From Marinomonas posidonica_A (GTDB lineage: Bacteria; Pseudomonadota; Gammaproteobacteria; Pseudomonadales; Marinomonadaceae): DNA of 64,000 bases. The position numbers and the translations under genes are program-made. Location: positions 175,435-239,434 of the forward strand of contig NZ_JBHZSP010000006.1 in the NCBI RefSeq assembly GCF_043643765.1, written 5' to 3'. Within the stretch, counting starts at the first letter, position 1. Each line of letters opens with the position of its first letter. The notes beneath the pieces are model-generated. The model had not been told where the DNA came from. It did no database searches and was given only the letters and a program-made list of their open reading frames with translations. This document shows positions 8,639 to 17,024 of the stretch, one piece after another.

Positions 8639-9814
8639 ATGTCGGCTTATAAAGACGCAACGAATGCGATTCATGCGGCTACGCGTCAAACTCAAGAGCA
8701 AGAAAACAGTGAAGCCATTTTTGTCACTTCCAGTTTTGCCTATGCCAGCGCTGAAGAGGCGGCGGGTAAATTTTCAGGTGATGAGGATGGTAATGTTTAT
8801 TCACGTTTTACCAATCCAACAGTAGAGTTGTTCGAGAAGCGTTTGGCGACGTTGGAGAAAGGTGAAGCTGCGATTGCCACCAGTTCTGGTATGGCGGCCT
8901 TAATGACCTTGGCGTACAGCCTATTAAGTGCGGGTGATCGAGTCGTTTGTTCACGTAACATCTTTGGCTCAACGGTGAAGTTTTTTAATACTTACACGAC
9001 CAAATTCGGGGTGGAAGTAGTGTATGTCGATGCCACCGACTACGATGCATGGCAAGCGGCGATTAATGATAAAACGCGCTTGTGCTATTTTGAGACGCCA
9101 TCGAATCCATTGTACGAAGTGGTTGATGTTGCTAAGGTGGCTGATCTGGCTCATGAGAAAAACGCTTTATTGTGTGTTGATACCGTATTAGCCACGCCTG
9201 CGTTGCAAAATCCGTTGACGCAAGGGGCGGATATTGTCATGCAGTCAGCAACAAAATTCATCGATGGGCAAGGGCGTTGCTTGGGCGGTGCGTTAATTGC
9301 CAGCCAGGAAATTGTGGATGTGTTCACGGCGTTTATGCGCAGTGCTGGCCCTTGTATGAGCCCCTTTAATGCCTGGGTTTTGTTGAATGGCCTTGAAACT
9401 TTATCCTTGCGAATGAAAGCTCATTCTGCTAGTGCGTTGCAGTTGGCGGAATACCTTGAAGCGCATCCAAAAGTGCTCAAGGTCAATTATGGTGGTTTGC
9501 CAAGTCATAAATATCATCAGCTTGCTAAACAGCAGCAAAAAGATTTTGGTGGCTTGTTGTCTTTTGAATTAGAGGGTGGACGTGATTCTGCTTGGGCATT
9601 CATTAATGGCACTAAGTTAATGTCGATCACTGGTAACCTAGGGGATAGCAAGACCCTCGTGACGCATCCGGCAACGACCACTCACGGTCGTCTAACCGAT
9701 GAGGAAAAAGCCAAAGCGGGCATTGCAGAAGGTCTAGTTCGTGTTTCGGTTGGACTGGAAGATGTAGAAGATATTATTGCCGATGTAGAAGCGGCATTAT
9801 CGCAACTGGCTTAA
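8639..9814 (+). CDS. metZ: O-succinylhomoserine sulfhydrylase
   Basis: A fold-type I PLP enzyme of the Cys/Met metabolism family, 391 residues from ATG 8639. It makes homocysteine directly from O-succinylhomoserine and sulfide, bypassing cystathionine. The PLP lysine is K206 in SATKFIDG, and the CLGGALI segment after it fits MetZ. GGAG six bases before ATG 8639 decides the start; an upstream TTG at 8624 is unlikely. Position after purF matches pseudomonads, where metZ has this role. Cystathionine gamma-synthase is the alternative within the family. Confidence 0.88.
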   Translation: MSAYKDATNAIHAATRQTQEQENSEAIFVTSSFAYASAEEAAGKFSGDEDGNVYSRFTNPTVELFEKRLATLEKGEAAIATSSGMAALMTLAYSLLSAGDRVVCSRNIFGSTVKFFNTYTTKFGVEVVYVDATDYDAWQAAINDKTRLCYFETPSNPLYEVVDVAKVADLAHEKNALLCVDTVLATPALQNPLTQGADIVMQSATKFIDGQGRCLGGALIASQEIVDVFTAFMRSAGPCMSPFNAWVLLNGLETLSLRMKAHSASALQLAEYLEAHPKVLKVNYGGLPSHKYHQLAKQQQKDFGGLLSFELEGGRDSAWAFINGTKLMSITGNLGDSKTLVTHPATTTHGRLTDEEKAKAGIAEGLVRVSVGLEDVEDIIADVEAALSQLA

Positions 9815-9826
9815 TGACAGAAAATA

Positions 9827-9865
9827 AAAAAAAGCGGGGTTAGAGTAGTCTAAGCCCGCTTTTTT
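9827..9865. terminator. bidirectional terminator between metZ and the RND genes
   Basis: An imperfect long stem, AAAAGCGGGGTTAG against CTAAGCCCGCTTTTTT with a short loop, has an A-run on its left and a T-run on its right. It can therefore stop both converging transcripts (metZ plus, efflux minus). Confidence 0.88.
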
Positions 9866-9923
9866 GTGTCTGTCTTATTGGTTTCAATCAATGTAATTTC
9901 AACCAACAAGACTAGGAGGGGTA

Positions 9924-12900
9924 TTAAGTTGACTGGGGGGTGGACGGCTCATTAGGCGTGTTGGTCATGTTGTCAAATTCAGAGTCTTCTACCACTTCTA
10001 ATGCTTCAAGCTGTTTGCGTTCTTTGCGACGGTAGCCTAATACTAAAAGACAAGGTGTTAGGATCAAAGTAAGCGGGGTCGCGAAGGTTAAACCGCCAGC
10101 AATGGCTGTCGACAGTTGGGTCCACCATTGAGCGGAAGGTGCGCCAACACTAAGTGACTGATGAACCAAATCAATGTTCAATTGGAACACCATGGGGACT
10201 AAACCAAGAATGGTGGTGATGGTCGTCAAGATAACAGGGCGCAAACGCTGAACACCAGTGCGTACGGCGGCTTCTCTTACCTTCATGCCCTGTTTTCGTA
10301 GGCCATTAAAGGTGTCGATTAAGACAATATTGTTGTTCACCACAATGCCGGCTAAGGCAATGACACCAACGCCACTCATGACCACACCGAAAGGTTGTCC
10401 CTTCACCATTAAACCGATGAAAACTCCCATGGTTGAAAACACTACAGCGCTTAGAATGAGTAGACACTGGAAGAAGTTATTGAACTGTGTCACCAAGATA
10501 ATGGCCATGATGAAAAAGGCCACACCAAAAGCTTTTGCCAAGAAAATCATCGACTTTTGTTGTTCTTCAGTATTTCCGCGGAACTCATACGACACTGTTT
10601 GATCTAGATCTGAGGCGTCTAGCTTGGCTTTGATTTTCTTGATGACTTCGTCCACGACCAGTCCGTCGACCACATCCGCATCAATGGCAATGGTTTTCTT
10701 TCCATCGGTACGGTTTACGACTCCTTGTTTAGGTGCCGCATATCGATGAATAAAATTACTCGCAGGAATGCTGCCTTGGTTAGTGGGGATTTGCAGTTGG
10801 TCGAGTTGCTCCAGACTGCGTTGGTTAACTGGATAGCGTAAGACAATGTCAATTTTATCGTCAGCGCCTTCTGGCAAGAAATCACTTAAGGTGATGCCAG
10901 TGGTTACCAGTTTTATGACATTCCCTAAACTGTTTACGTCGACACCGTAGCGGCTCGCTTCTTCACGGTTGATATCAATTCGCCACTCTATTCCAGGCAA
11001 GGAACGATCATCACTAACCGTAACGATTTCGTCTCGTTGTAACAGTTCTCTAGAGATCTGGTCGGCAGCCATATTCAGGGCTTCACTGTAATTAGAACTG
11101 AGTTGTAATTGAATATCGGCACCCGATTGTGGACCACCTTGCTCTTTCTCGGCACTGACTTCAATGCCTGGTATTTGCTTAGTTTTTTCTCGTATTTTGT
11201 CCAAAATCTGGCTTGCGGAAGGGCGCTCATACCAATCAACAAATTCCATGCTGATTGAACCTATACTGTCTGATGCTGCACTGTTGCCTGGTGTGGCATA
11301 GGACCTTACTACAACGCTCTTTAGTTCAGGTGTACCAAGCACTTGGGCCTCTACTTGTTTGACCAAGTCATCCTTTTCATCCAAGGATAAATCGCCGCGG
11401 GCGCGAATGTCTAAGTTAGCCGATTCAGGTTCTACATTAGGGAAAAATTCAACACCTTTACCGAATTTACCGTAACCTACGAGGACACAAATCAGTAGCG
11501 TAATGGTAAAGAGTAAAACCCAAATAGGGCGTTCAACCAAGCGTGTTAGCATTCGACCATATGCACCCGTAAAACCACTTAATTGGCTTAAATCGCCAGT
11601 TTCTGTGATTCGTAAAGTGTTCATGGTTTTTTGACTGTAAGCACCTTTTTTGCCAATAATCGAGCCAATGGTTGGCAATACAATCAAGGCCATCACAAGA
11701 GAAGATGCAAGGGTGGCAATAATCGTGATGGGCATGAATCGCATAAATTCACCAACGATGTCTGGCCAGAACAACAATGGCATAAACACGGCCAAGGTTG
11801 TGGCCGTCGATGCCGTAATAGGCCAGGCCATGCGTTTCGCAGCTTCACTGTAAGCTTGACGTTTAGATGCCCCTTCTGCGAGTTTTCGGTCAGCGTATTC
11901 TGTCACGACGATAGCGCCATCTACCAACATGCCGACACTCAAGATCAAAGCAAACAAGACCACCATGTTAATGGTGAATCCTTGTAGGTTAAGCAATAGT
12001 ATGCCTGCTAGAAAAGCCCCTGGAATGGCCAAACCGACTAAAATTGAGCTGCGTATGCCTAGCGCCCAAACAATAACGATCATCACGAGTAAGGTCGCGG
12101 CTAAAACATTATTGAAGAGATCGTTTAGAGACGTTTTAATATCAACTGACTTATCACCCGTTAAGCTATATTGCACGCCATCAGGCCAAGATTGGCTTTC
12201 TTTTTCAACCACGGCTTTGACCGCTTCGATGGTTTCAATGATGTTAACGCCAACACGCTTAGAAACGCCGAGTGTAATGCTGCGCTTACCATTTACGCGG
12301 GCATAACTATTTGGGTCTTCGAACGTCAGTTCGCCAGTCGCAATATCACCTAATAAAACGACTTGATCTCCATCAACTTTGACGGGCAGATTTAGAATGT
12401 CTTCTTTGGTTTTAAGCAAACCAGGGACTTTCAGAGAAAAACGACCTGCGCCCGTATCCAAGTTACCTGCTGCTACAAGACGGTTGTTTCCCGCCACAAA
12501 GTTGGCGACTTCGGTCAAGGACAAATTATAGGTTTCAAGCTGTTCAGGTCGGATGATAATTTGTGCTTGTTGCTCGCGATCACCACTGATGTCGGCTTCC
12601 AATACACCATCAATGGCTTCAATAGAGTCTTGTAAGTGTTGTGCTGTTTGACTGAGCGTGGCGAAATCAACATTACCAGACAAATTGACTCGAATGACTG
12701 GAAAGGTGGATAGATTTATTTCGGTGACAGTGGGTTCTTCAGCGTCATCAGGCAGCTCACTTTTGGCGCGATCGACCTTGTCTCGTGTATCACTAATCGC
12801 TTGATCAATGTCTACACCGGATTCAAATTCCAGCATGATTGAGGCATGGCTTTCAGAAGCGGTGGATTTAAGTTCTTTTAACCCTTCTAAGCCTTGTAGC

Positions 12901-13112
12901 TCTTTTTCCAGAGGATGGACCAATAGGCTATCTGCGTCTTCTGGAGATATGCCATCCAGTGTCACCGAGACATAGGCCATAGGGATCGTAATGTCTGGAT
13001 CATTTTCTTTCGGTATTTCAATATAGGAGACGGTGCCCATAATCAGCACTAGTACAAAGAACATCATAACGGTTCTAGAGCGGGCCAAAGCGGCTTCAAT
13101 TAATGTTTGCAT
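9924..13112 (-). CDS. RND-superfamily efflux permease (AcrB-like)
   Basis: A 1062-residue inner-membrane proton antiporter with the RND plan: TM1 near residues 10-30, large periplasmic loop, TM2-6, second loop, TM7-12. The TM4 segment reads GMLVDGAIVVTE, so only one of the two AcrB aspartates is present. The TM10 segment reads VVNNNIVLID, with Asn where AcrB has its relay lysine. It follows the adaptor gene by 15 bases, forming an adaptor-permease pair. No outer-membrane factor lies nearby, so a TolC-type partner must be encoded elsewhere. The substrate cannot be read from sequence. Confidence 0.93.
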   Translation of the reverse strand: MQTLIEAALARSRTVMMFFVLVLIMGTVSYIEIPKENDPDITIPMAYVSVTLDGISPEDADSLLVHPLEKELQGLEGLKELKSTASESHASIMLEFESGVDIDQAISDTRDKVDRAKSELPDDAEEPTVTEINLSTFPVIRVNLSGNVDFATLSQTAQHLQDSIEAIDGVLEADISGDREQQAQIIIRPEQLETYNLSLTEVANFVAGNNRLVAAGNLDTGAGRFSLKVPGLLKTKEDILNLPVKVDGDQVVLLGDIATGELTFEDPNSYARVNGKRSITLGVSKRVGVNIIETIEAVKAVVEKESQSWPDGVQYSLTGDKSVDIKTSLNDLFNNVLAATLLVMIVIVWALGIRSSILVGLAIPGAFLAGILLLNLQGFTINMVVLFALILSVGMLVDGAIVVTEYADRKLAEGASKRQAYSEAAKRMAWPITASTATTLAVFMPLLFWPDIVGEFMRFMPITIIATLASSLVMALIVLPTIGSIIGKKGAYSQKTMNTLRITETGDLSQLSGFTGAYGRMLTRLVERPIWVLLFTITLLICVLVGYGKFGKGVEFFPNVEPESANLDIRARGDLSLDEKDDLVKQVEAQVLGTPELKSVVVRSYATPGNSAASDSIGSISMEFVDWYERPSASQILDKIREKTKQIPGIEVSAEKEQGGPQSGADIQLQLSSNYSEALNMAADQISRELLQRDEIVTVSDDRSLPGIEWRIDINREEASRYGVDVNSLGNVIKLVTTGITLSDFLPEGADDKIDIVLRYPVNQRSLEQLDQLQIPTNQGSIPASNFIHRYAAPKQGVVNRTDGKKTIAIDADVVDGLVVDEVIKKIKAKLDASDLDQTVSYEFRGNTEEQQKSMIFLAKAFGVAFFIMAIILVTQFNNFFQCLLILSAVVFSTMGVFIGLMVKGQPFGVVMSGVGVIALAGIVVNNNIVLIDTFNGLRKQGMKVREAAVRTGVQRLRPVILTTITTILGLVPMVFQLNIDLVHQSLSVGAPSAQWWTQLSTAIAGGLTFATPLTLILTPCLLVLGYRRKERKQLEALEVVEDSEFDNMTNTPNEPSTPQST

Positions 13113-13127
13113 AGGGTTAAAGCCTCG

Positions 13128-14228
13128 TTAATCCTGGTAATGTGCGTTAACGGTATCGCCTTCGGACACAAAACCCTGACCGACGGTGATGATGTTCACA
13201 TTATTTGGTAGGCCTTTGACCCATATTTGATCACGCTCCGACTTTACGATAACAACAGGCATGATTTTCACTTTATTATCAATATCGATGGTTTTTACGG
13301 CTGTATGCCCAGAGTCATCTAAAGTAAGAAGGGCTGGTGAGAAAGCATGTGCTTTTTGCGCTTCTAAAATAAAATCGACACTGGCGGTTAAGCCTGCCGC
13401 GATTTTGCTATCAGGATTGTCCACCTCCATTTCGACTTGAATGGTTCGGCTGGATGAGTTAGCGGTTGCGTTAATAAACGACACAGCACCTTCGGCTTCG
13501 TAGCCTGATTCTAGAGTGACTTTACCCACAGTGCCGAGCTGAATTTGTTGGATTTTGTTTTGCGGAATGTTCACGCTGATTTTAATCGGGTTTAATGACA
13601 CCAAGTTGCCAACCTGTGTTCCAACAGACAATACTTGTCCTTGTTTTACATCCAAGCTGTTCACTATGCCAGAAAAGGGTGCCGTTAGGGTGGCATTTTC
13701 AAGATCGATCTCTAGTGCTTTTAGCGCCGATTTTGCGGAAGCGAGATCGGTTTCAGCTTGGGCTAGATTGACTTTTGAGCTGAAATTGCCCGCGTTCAAT
13801 TTTTTGATGCCGTCTAATTCCAAAGCACGTTGCTTAACTAAGAGTTGAGCTTGTTCAATCTGGCTTTTCAAGGTTCGCGTGTCGATGGCGAGAATCGCTT
13901 GACCTTGTTTGACTGAATCGCCTTTTTCAACAGCTAACTTAGACACTTTGCCTTGGTAATTGTTTACGAGGGTTAAAGTCTCGTTTGCTGCTGTTTGGCC
14001 ACTTAATGGTAGGTGAACTTCAATGATTTGTGCACTCAGTGTTTTAGCTTGTACTGAATAGGCGAGTTGGCTTTCATTGGTTTGAGTGACAAGAGTATTT
14101 TCTTGCGGTACGTTGTTTGTGTTAGTTGGACTGACAGTAATGCCGTTTCCGCCAAGGACCATCCAAGCGACAGCGGCACAGGTTAAGCCGATTGCCGTAA
14201 TCATTCCCGCCTTACTTTTTAATTCCAT
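13128..14228 (-). CDS. RND periplasmic adaptor (membrane fusion protein)
   Basis: This 366-residue protein has an N-terminal membrane anchor (about residues 8-26) and no lipobox. A biotinyl-lipoyl half-motif follows (KLAVEKGDSVKQGQAIL), then an alpha-helical hairpin, the second lipoyl half (LTAPFSGIVNSLDVKQGQ) and beta-barrel domains. It should bridge the permease to an outer-membrane channel. A GGAG site lies about six bases before the ATG at 14228. It is the first gene of the two-gene efflux operon. Confidence 0.93.
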   Translation of the reverse strand: MELKSKAGMITAIGLTCAAVAWMVLGGNGITVSPTNTNNVPQENTLVTQTNESQLAYSVQAKTLSAQIIEVHLPLSGQTAANETLTLVNNYQGKVSKLAVEKGDSVKQGQAILAIDTRTLKSQIEQAQLLVKQRALELDGIKKLNAGNFSSKVNLAQAETDLASAKSALKALEIDLENATLTAPFSGIVNSLDVKQGQVLSVGTQVGNLVSLNPIKISVNIPQNKIQQIQLGTVGKVTLESGYEAEGAVSFINATANSSSRTIQVEMEVDNPDSKIAAGLTASVDFILEAQKAHAFSPALLTLDDSGHTAVKTIDIDNKVKIMPVVIVKSERDQIWVKGLPNNVNIITVGQGFVSEGDTVNAHYQD

Positions 14229-14257
14229 CGACCACTCCGTGAATTGTAAAATTTGTA

Positions 14258-14275
14258 GTTATATATAGTTATAAC
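14258..14275. promoter_or_regulatory. inverted repeat upstream of the efflux operon (candidate operator)
   Basis: GTTATA and TATAAC are separated by six bases, 30 bp upstream of the adaptor start, within a very AT-rich 280-bp intergenic region (14229-14508). The size suits a dimeric repressor site, but no regulator gene is adjacent and AT-rich DNA yields such repeats by chance. Beyond this I see nothing firm in the gap. Confidence 0.3.
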
Positions 14276-14508
14276 GAAATAATTATATTAAATAATATAA
14301 AGAAAAACTGTTTTAGGTATATAGAATGTCGTTATATCAGTTATTTATTTTTTCCACATGTCTGAAACTGCTTTAAACTCGCCCTTAATGCCTGTTAAAA
14401 ATTCTTTAATTTTAAGTTCTTAGTGATAACACAAGCTCTAAGCTAAACCTTCCAAAGGAAGAGTGATATGATAGCGCCACAAATTTTCCCTATTATAACT
14501 GGATAGAT

Positions 14509-16425
14509 ATGAGTCTATTGTCTTTAGAGCAGGTGAGTGTTGCATTTGGGCATAACCCGCTGCTGTCAAAAATCAGTTTTTCCGCAGAGGCGGGTGAACG
14601 TGTTGCAATCATTGGTCGTAATGGTGCTGGTAAATCAACCTTTTTAAAAGTGGTATCTGGTGAACAAATTCCAGATGAAGGTGTGGTGCGTCTAGAAGGT
14701 GGCATGCGCATTGCGCAATTGCCACAAGAGTTACCAGAAGCAAATGGTAAAACGGTACGTGAAGTAGTCAGTGAAGGCGCGGGTGAAATACATCAATTGA
14801 TGACGCGCTATTTTAAGCTTTTGGAAGATATGGAGCAGGATCATTCCGATGAACTGGGCCACATTCAAAATGATCTCGATCGTCTACAAGGTTGGGATTT
14901 AGAACAACGTGTCAATCACATGATTCAGCGTTTGGCGTTGCCTGCAGATAAGTTGATGTCTGAATTGTCTGGCGGTTGGCGTCGTCGAGTGATTTTAGCG
15001 CAAGCTTTAATTTCGGCCCCAGATGTTTTGCTACTGGACGAGCCAACTAACCATTTGGACGTACCGACAATCGAATGGATGGAGCAACAGCTATTACAGT
15101 TTCGTGGCTTAATTCTGTTTATTACCCATGACAGACGCTTCCTTGAAAAATTGGCCAATCGTATTGTCGAATTAGATCGCGGTAATTTGTTGTCTTTTAC
15201 TGGCAATATTAATGAATTTTTAGTCTTCAAAGAAAAGCTCTTGGAAGAAGAAGAGCGTGCCAATGCCTTATTCGATAAACGTTTGGCCGAGGAAGAGGTC
15301 TGGATTCGGCAGGGGATCAAAGCTCGTCGAACTCGCAATGAAGGTCGAGTCAGAGCATTGAAGGCTTTGCGAGTTGAGCGTTCAGAGCGCATTGATCGTC
15401 AAGGTAACGCTAAGATGTCGATTGAGACCAAAGAGAAATCCGGTAAGTTGGTCGCTGAGTTTGCGCAAGTCGGTCATGCATTCGAAGACAAAGTGATTCT
15501 GCAGCCAATGGACTTTATGGTTAATCGCGGTGATCGCATTGGTTTAATCGGTCCGAACGGTTGTGGTAAGAGTACTTTCTTAAAAATTCTGCTGGGAGAT
15601 TTAGCACCGAGCTCAGGTACCGTACGTCAAGGGACTAAGCTTAACGTTGCCTATTTTGATCAGCTACGAGAACAGCTCAACCCAGAACAAACCGTGGCCG
15701 AAAACGTCGGTGAAGGCAAAGAAACGATTGAGATCAATGGCCAGAATAAACACGTCATTGGCTATTTAGGTGACTTCCTGTTTCCGCCAGAGCGAGCGCG
15801 TACTCCAGTGAAAGCGTTATCAGGTGGTGAGCGAAATCGCGTCTTGCTGGCGAAACTCTTTACTAAGCCTGCAAACCTTTTGGTGATGGACGAACCGACC
15901 AATGACCTAGACGTTGAAACCCTTGAGTTATTGGAAGAGTTATTAATGAACTACGATGGTACCTTGTTATTGGTGAGTCACGATCGTGCTTTTCTAGACA
16001 ATGTGGTGACCAGCGTTATTGCCTTTGAAGGTGAAGGCGTGGTGCGCGAGTATGTGGGTGGTTATCAAGACTGGATACGTCAGGGTGGTAAGTTCCCAGC
16101 GGAATCTACCTCACAGACGACCGAGAGCAAGCCTAAAGCTAAAGCTGATACCTCGACAACGGAAGTAAACAAGCCAGCGCCAGCCAGTAAAGCGAAAAGT
16201 AAGCTGAGCTACAAATTACAACGAGAGTTCGATGGCATGCCAGATGCCATTGCTAAGTTAGAAGCTGAGCTGGAAACCTTTCAACAAATAACAGGTGCGG
16301 CAGATTTTTACAGCGGCGATGCGCAAAAGGTACAGGACACCTTAGCGAAAATGGCCGAAAAAGAACAAGAACTGGAGACAACAATGGAGCGTTGGCTTGA
16401 GTTAGAAGAAATGCAGAACGGATAA
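14509..16425 (+). CDS. uup: ABC-F ATPase Uup
   Basis: A 638-residue soluble protein with two ABC ATPase domains and no membrane segments. Walker A motifs are GRNGAGKST (about residue 36) and GPNGCGKST (about 350), with signatures LSGGWRRR and LSGGERNR. The C-terminal coiled-coil domain (KLSYKLQREFDGMPD onward, about 565-638) distinguishes Uup from other ABC-F proteins. Uup is linked to ribosome and branched-DNA transactions and limits precise transposon excision. The downstream DUF2760 gene begins 3 bases after its stop, so it may be co-transcribed with the chaperone genes. Confidence 0.92.
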   Translation: MSLLSLEQVSVAFGHNPLLSKISFSAEAGERVAIIGRNGAGKSTFLKVVSGEQIPDEGVVRLEGGMRIAQLPQELPEANGKTVREVVSEGAGEIHQLMTRYFKLLEDMEQDHSDELGHIQNDLDRLQGWDLEQRVNHMIQRLALPADKLMSELSGGWRRRVILAQALISAPDVLLLDEPTNHLDVPTIEWMEQQLLQFRGLILFITHDRRFLEKLANRIVELDRGNLLSFTGNINEFLVFKEKLLEEEERANALFDKRLAEEEVWIRQGIKARRTRNEGRVRALKALRVERSERIDRQGNAKMSIETKEKSGKLVAEFAQVGHAFEDKVILQPMDFMVNRGDRIGLIGPNGCGKSTFLKILLGDLAPSSGTVRQGTKLNVAYFDQLREQLNPEQTVAENVGEGKETIEINGQNKHVIGYLGDFLFPPERARTPVKALSGGERNRVLLAKLFTKPANLLVMDEPTNDLDVETLELLEELLMNYDGTLLLVSHDRAFLDNVVTSVIAFEGEGVVREYVGGYQDWIRQGGKFPAESTSQTTESKPKAKADTSTTEVNKPAPASKAKSKLSYKLQREFDGMPDAIAKLEAELETFQQITGAADFYSGDAQKVQDTLAKMAEKEQELETTMERWLELEEMQNG

Positions 16426-16428
16426 AAC

Positions 16429-17022
16429 ATGAGTCAAACATTAACGAAAGTGTCTTTTATTCCGCGCTTATTTGGTGCCTTTGGTCAATTTTTTAAATAT
16501 TTGAGCAATGGGGATTATGCGGCACGTTGTCTTGCCATAGGCCAAGGTGAAAAGTTGGCCTTTGAAGTAGAGCCGAAAGTCATCACAGAAGAAGTTGAAG
16601 TGATTCGCGAGATCGAGGTGGCAGCGCCAGCTCTCGCGTCTGTGAATACAGATGGTGCATTGCAATTGCTGCAACTTTTACAGCAAGAAGCGCGCTTTAT
16701 TGACTTCGTGCAGGAAAGCATCGATGCTTATTCCGATGAAGAAGTGGGTGCTGCAGCGCGTCAAATTCACGCTGGTAGCGGCAAGGTTTTGGCGCAAAAC
16801 TTTACCATTGAGGTAGTGAATTCGGCGCCTGAAAATACCTCGGTGACTGTCCCAGCGGATTATGATGCACAGCAAATCAAGCTGGAAGGTCGTGTCGAAG
16901 GAACAGGTCCATATTCGGGGAACTTGATTCACCCAGGCTGGCAAGTGACAGACATACGATTACCTAAAGTCAGCCAAACCCAAAGCTTGTCTATTCTGGC
17001 GCCTGCTGAAGTCGAGGTGTAA
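16429..17022 (+). CDS. DUF2760 domain protein
   Basis: The 197-residue protein has an N-terminal segment (FIPRLFGAFGQFFKYLSNGDYAARC) and an acidic glutamate/valine linker around 45-70. The conserved DUF2760 region is about 80-197 and includes LLQLLQQEARFIDFVQE, YSDEEVGAAARQIHAG and GPYSGNLIHPGWQV. Its function is unknown. It has no signal peptide and no clear membrane segment, so it is probably cytoplasmic. It lies 2 bases before the first of two Hsp70 genes; this adjacency suggests a cofactor or dedicated client of those chaperones. That link is inference. Confidence 0.85.
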   Translation: MSQTLTKVSFIPRLFGAFGQFFKYLSNGDYAARCLAIGQGEKLAFEVEPKVITEEVEVIREIEVAAPALASVNTDGALQLLQLLQQEARFIDFVQESIDAYSDEEVGAAARQIHAGSGKVLAQNFTIEVVNSAPENTSVTVPADYDAQQIKLEGRVEGTGPYSGNLIHPGWQVTDIRLPKVSQTQSLSILAPAEVEV

Positions 17023-17024
17023 TC

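Noticed and set aside
11631..11987. A 118-residue frame on the plus strand, antisense to the RND permease gene.
   Set aside because: It lies wholly within a strong RND coding region and its translation is low-complexity His/Gln-rich text with no ribosome site; it is a shadow frame.
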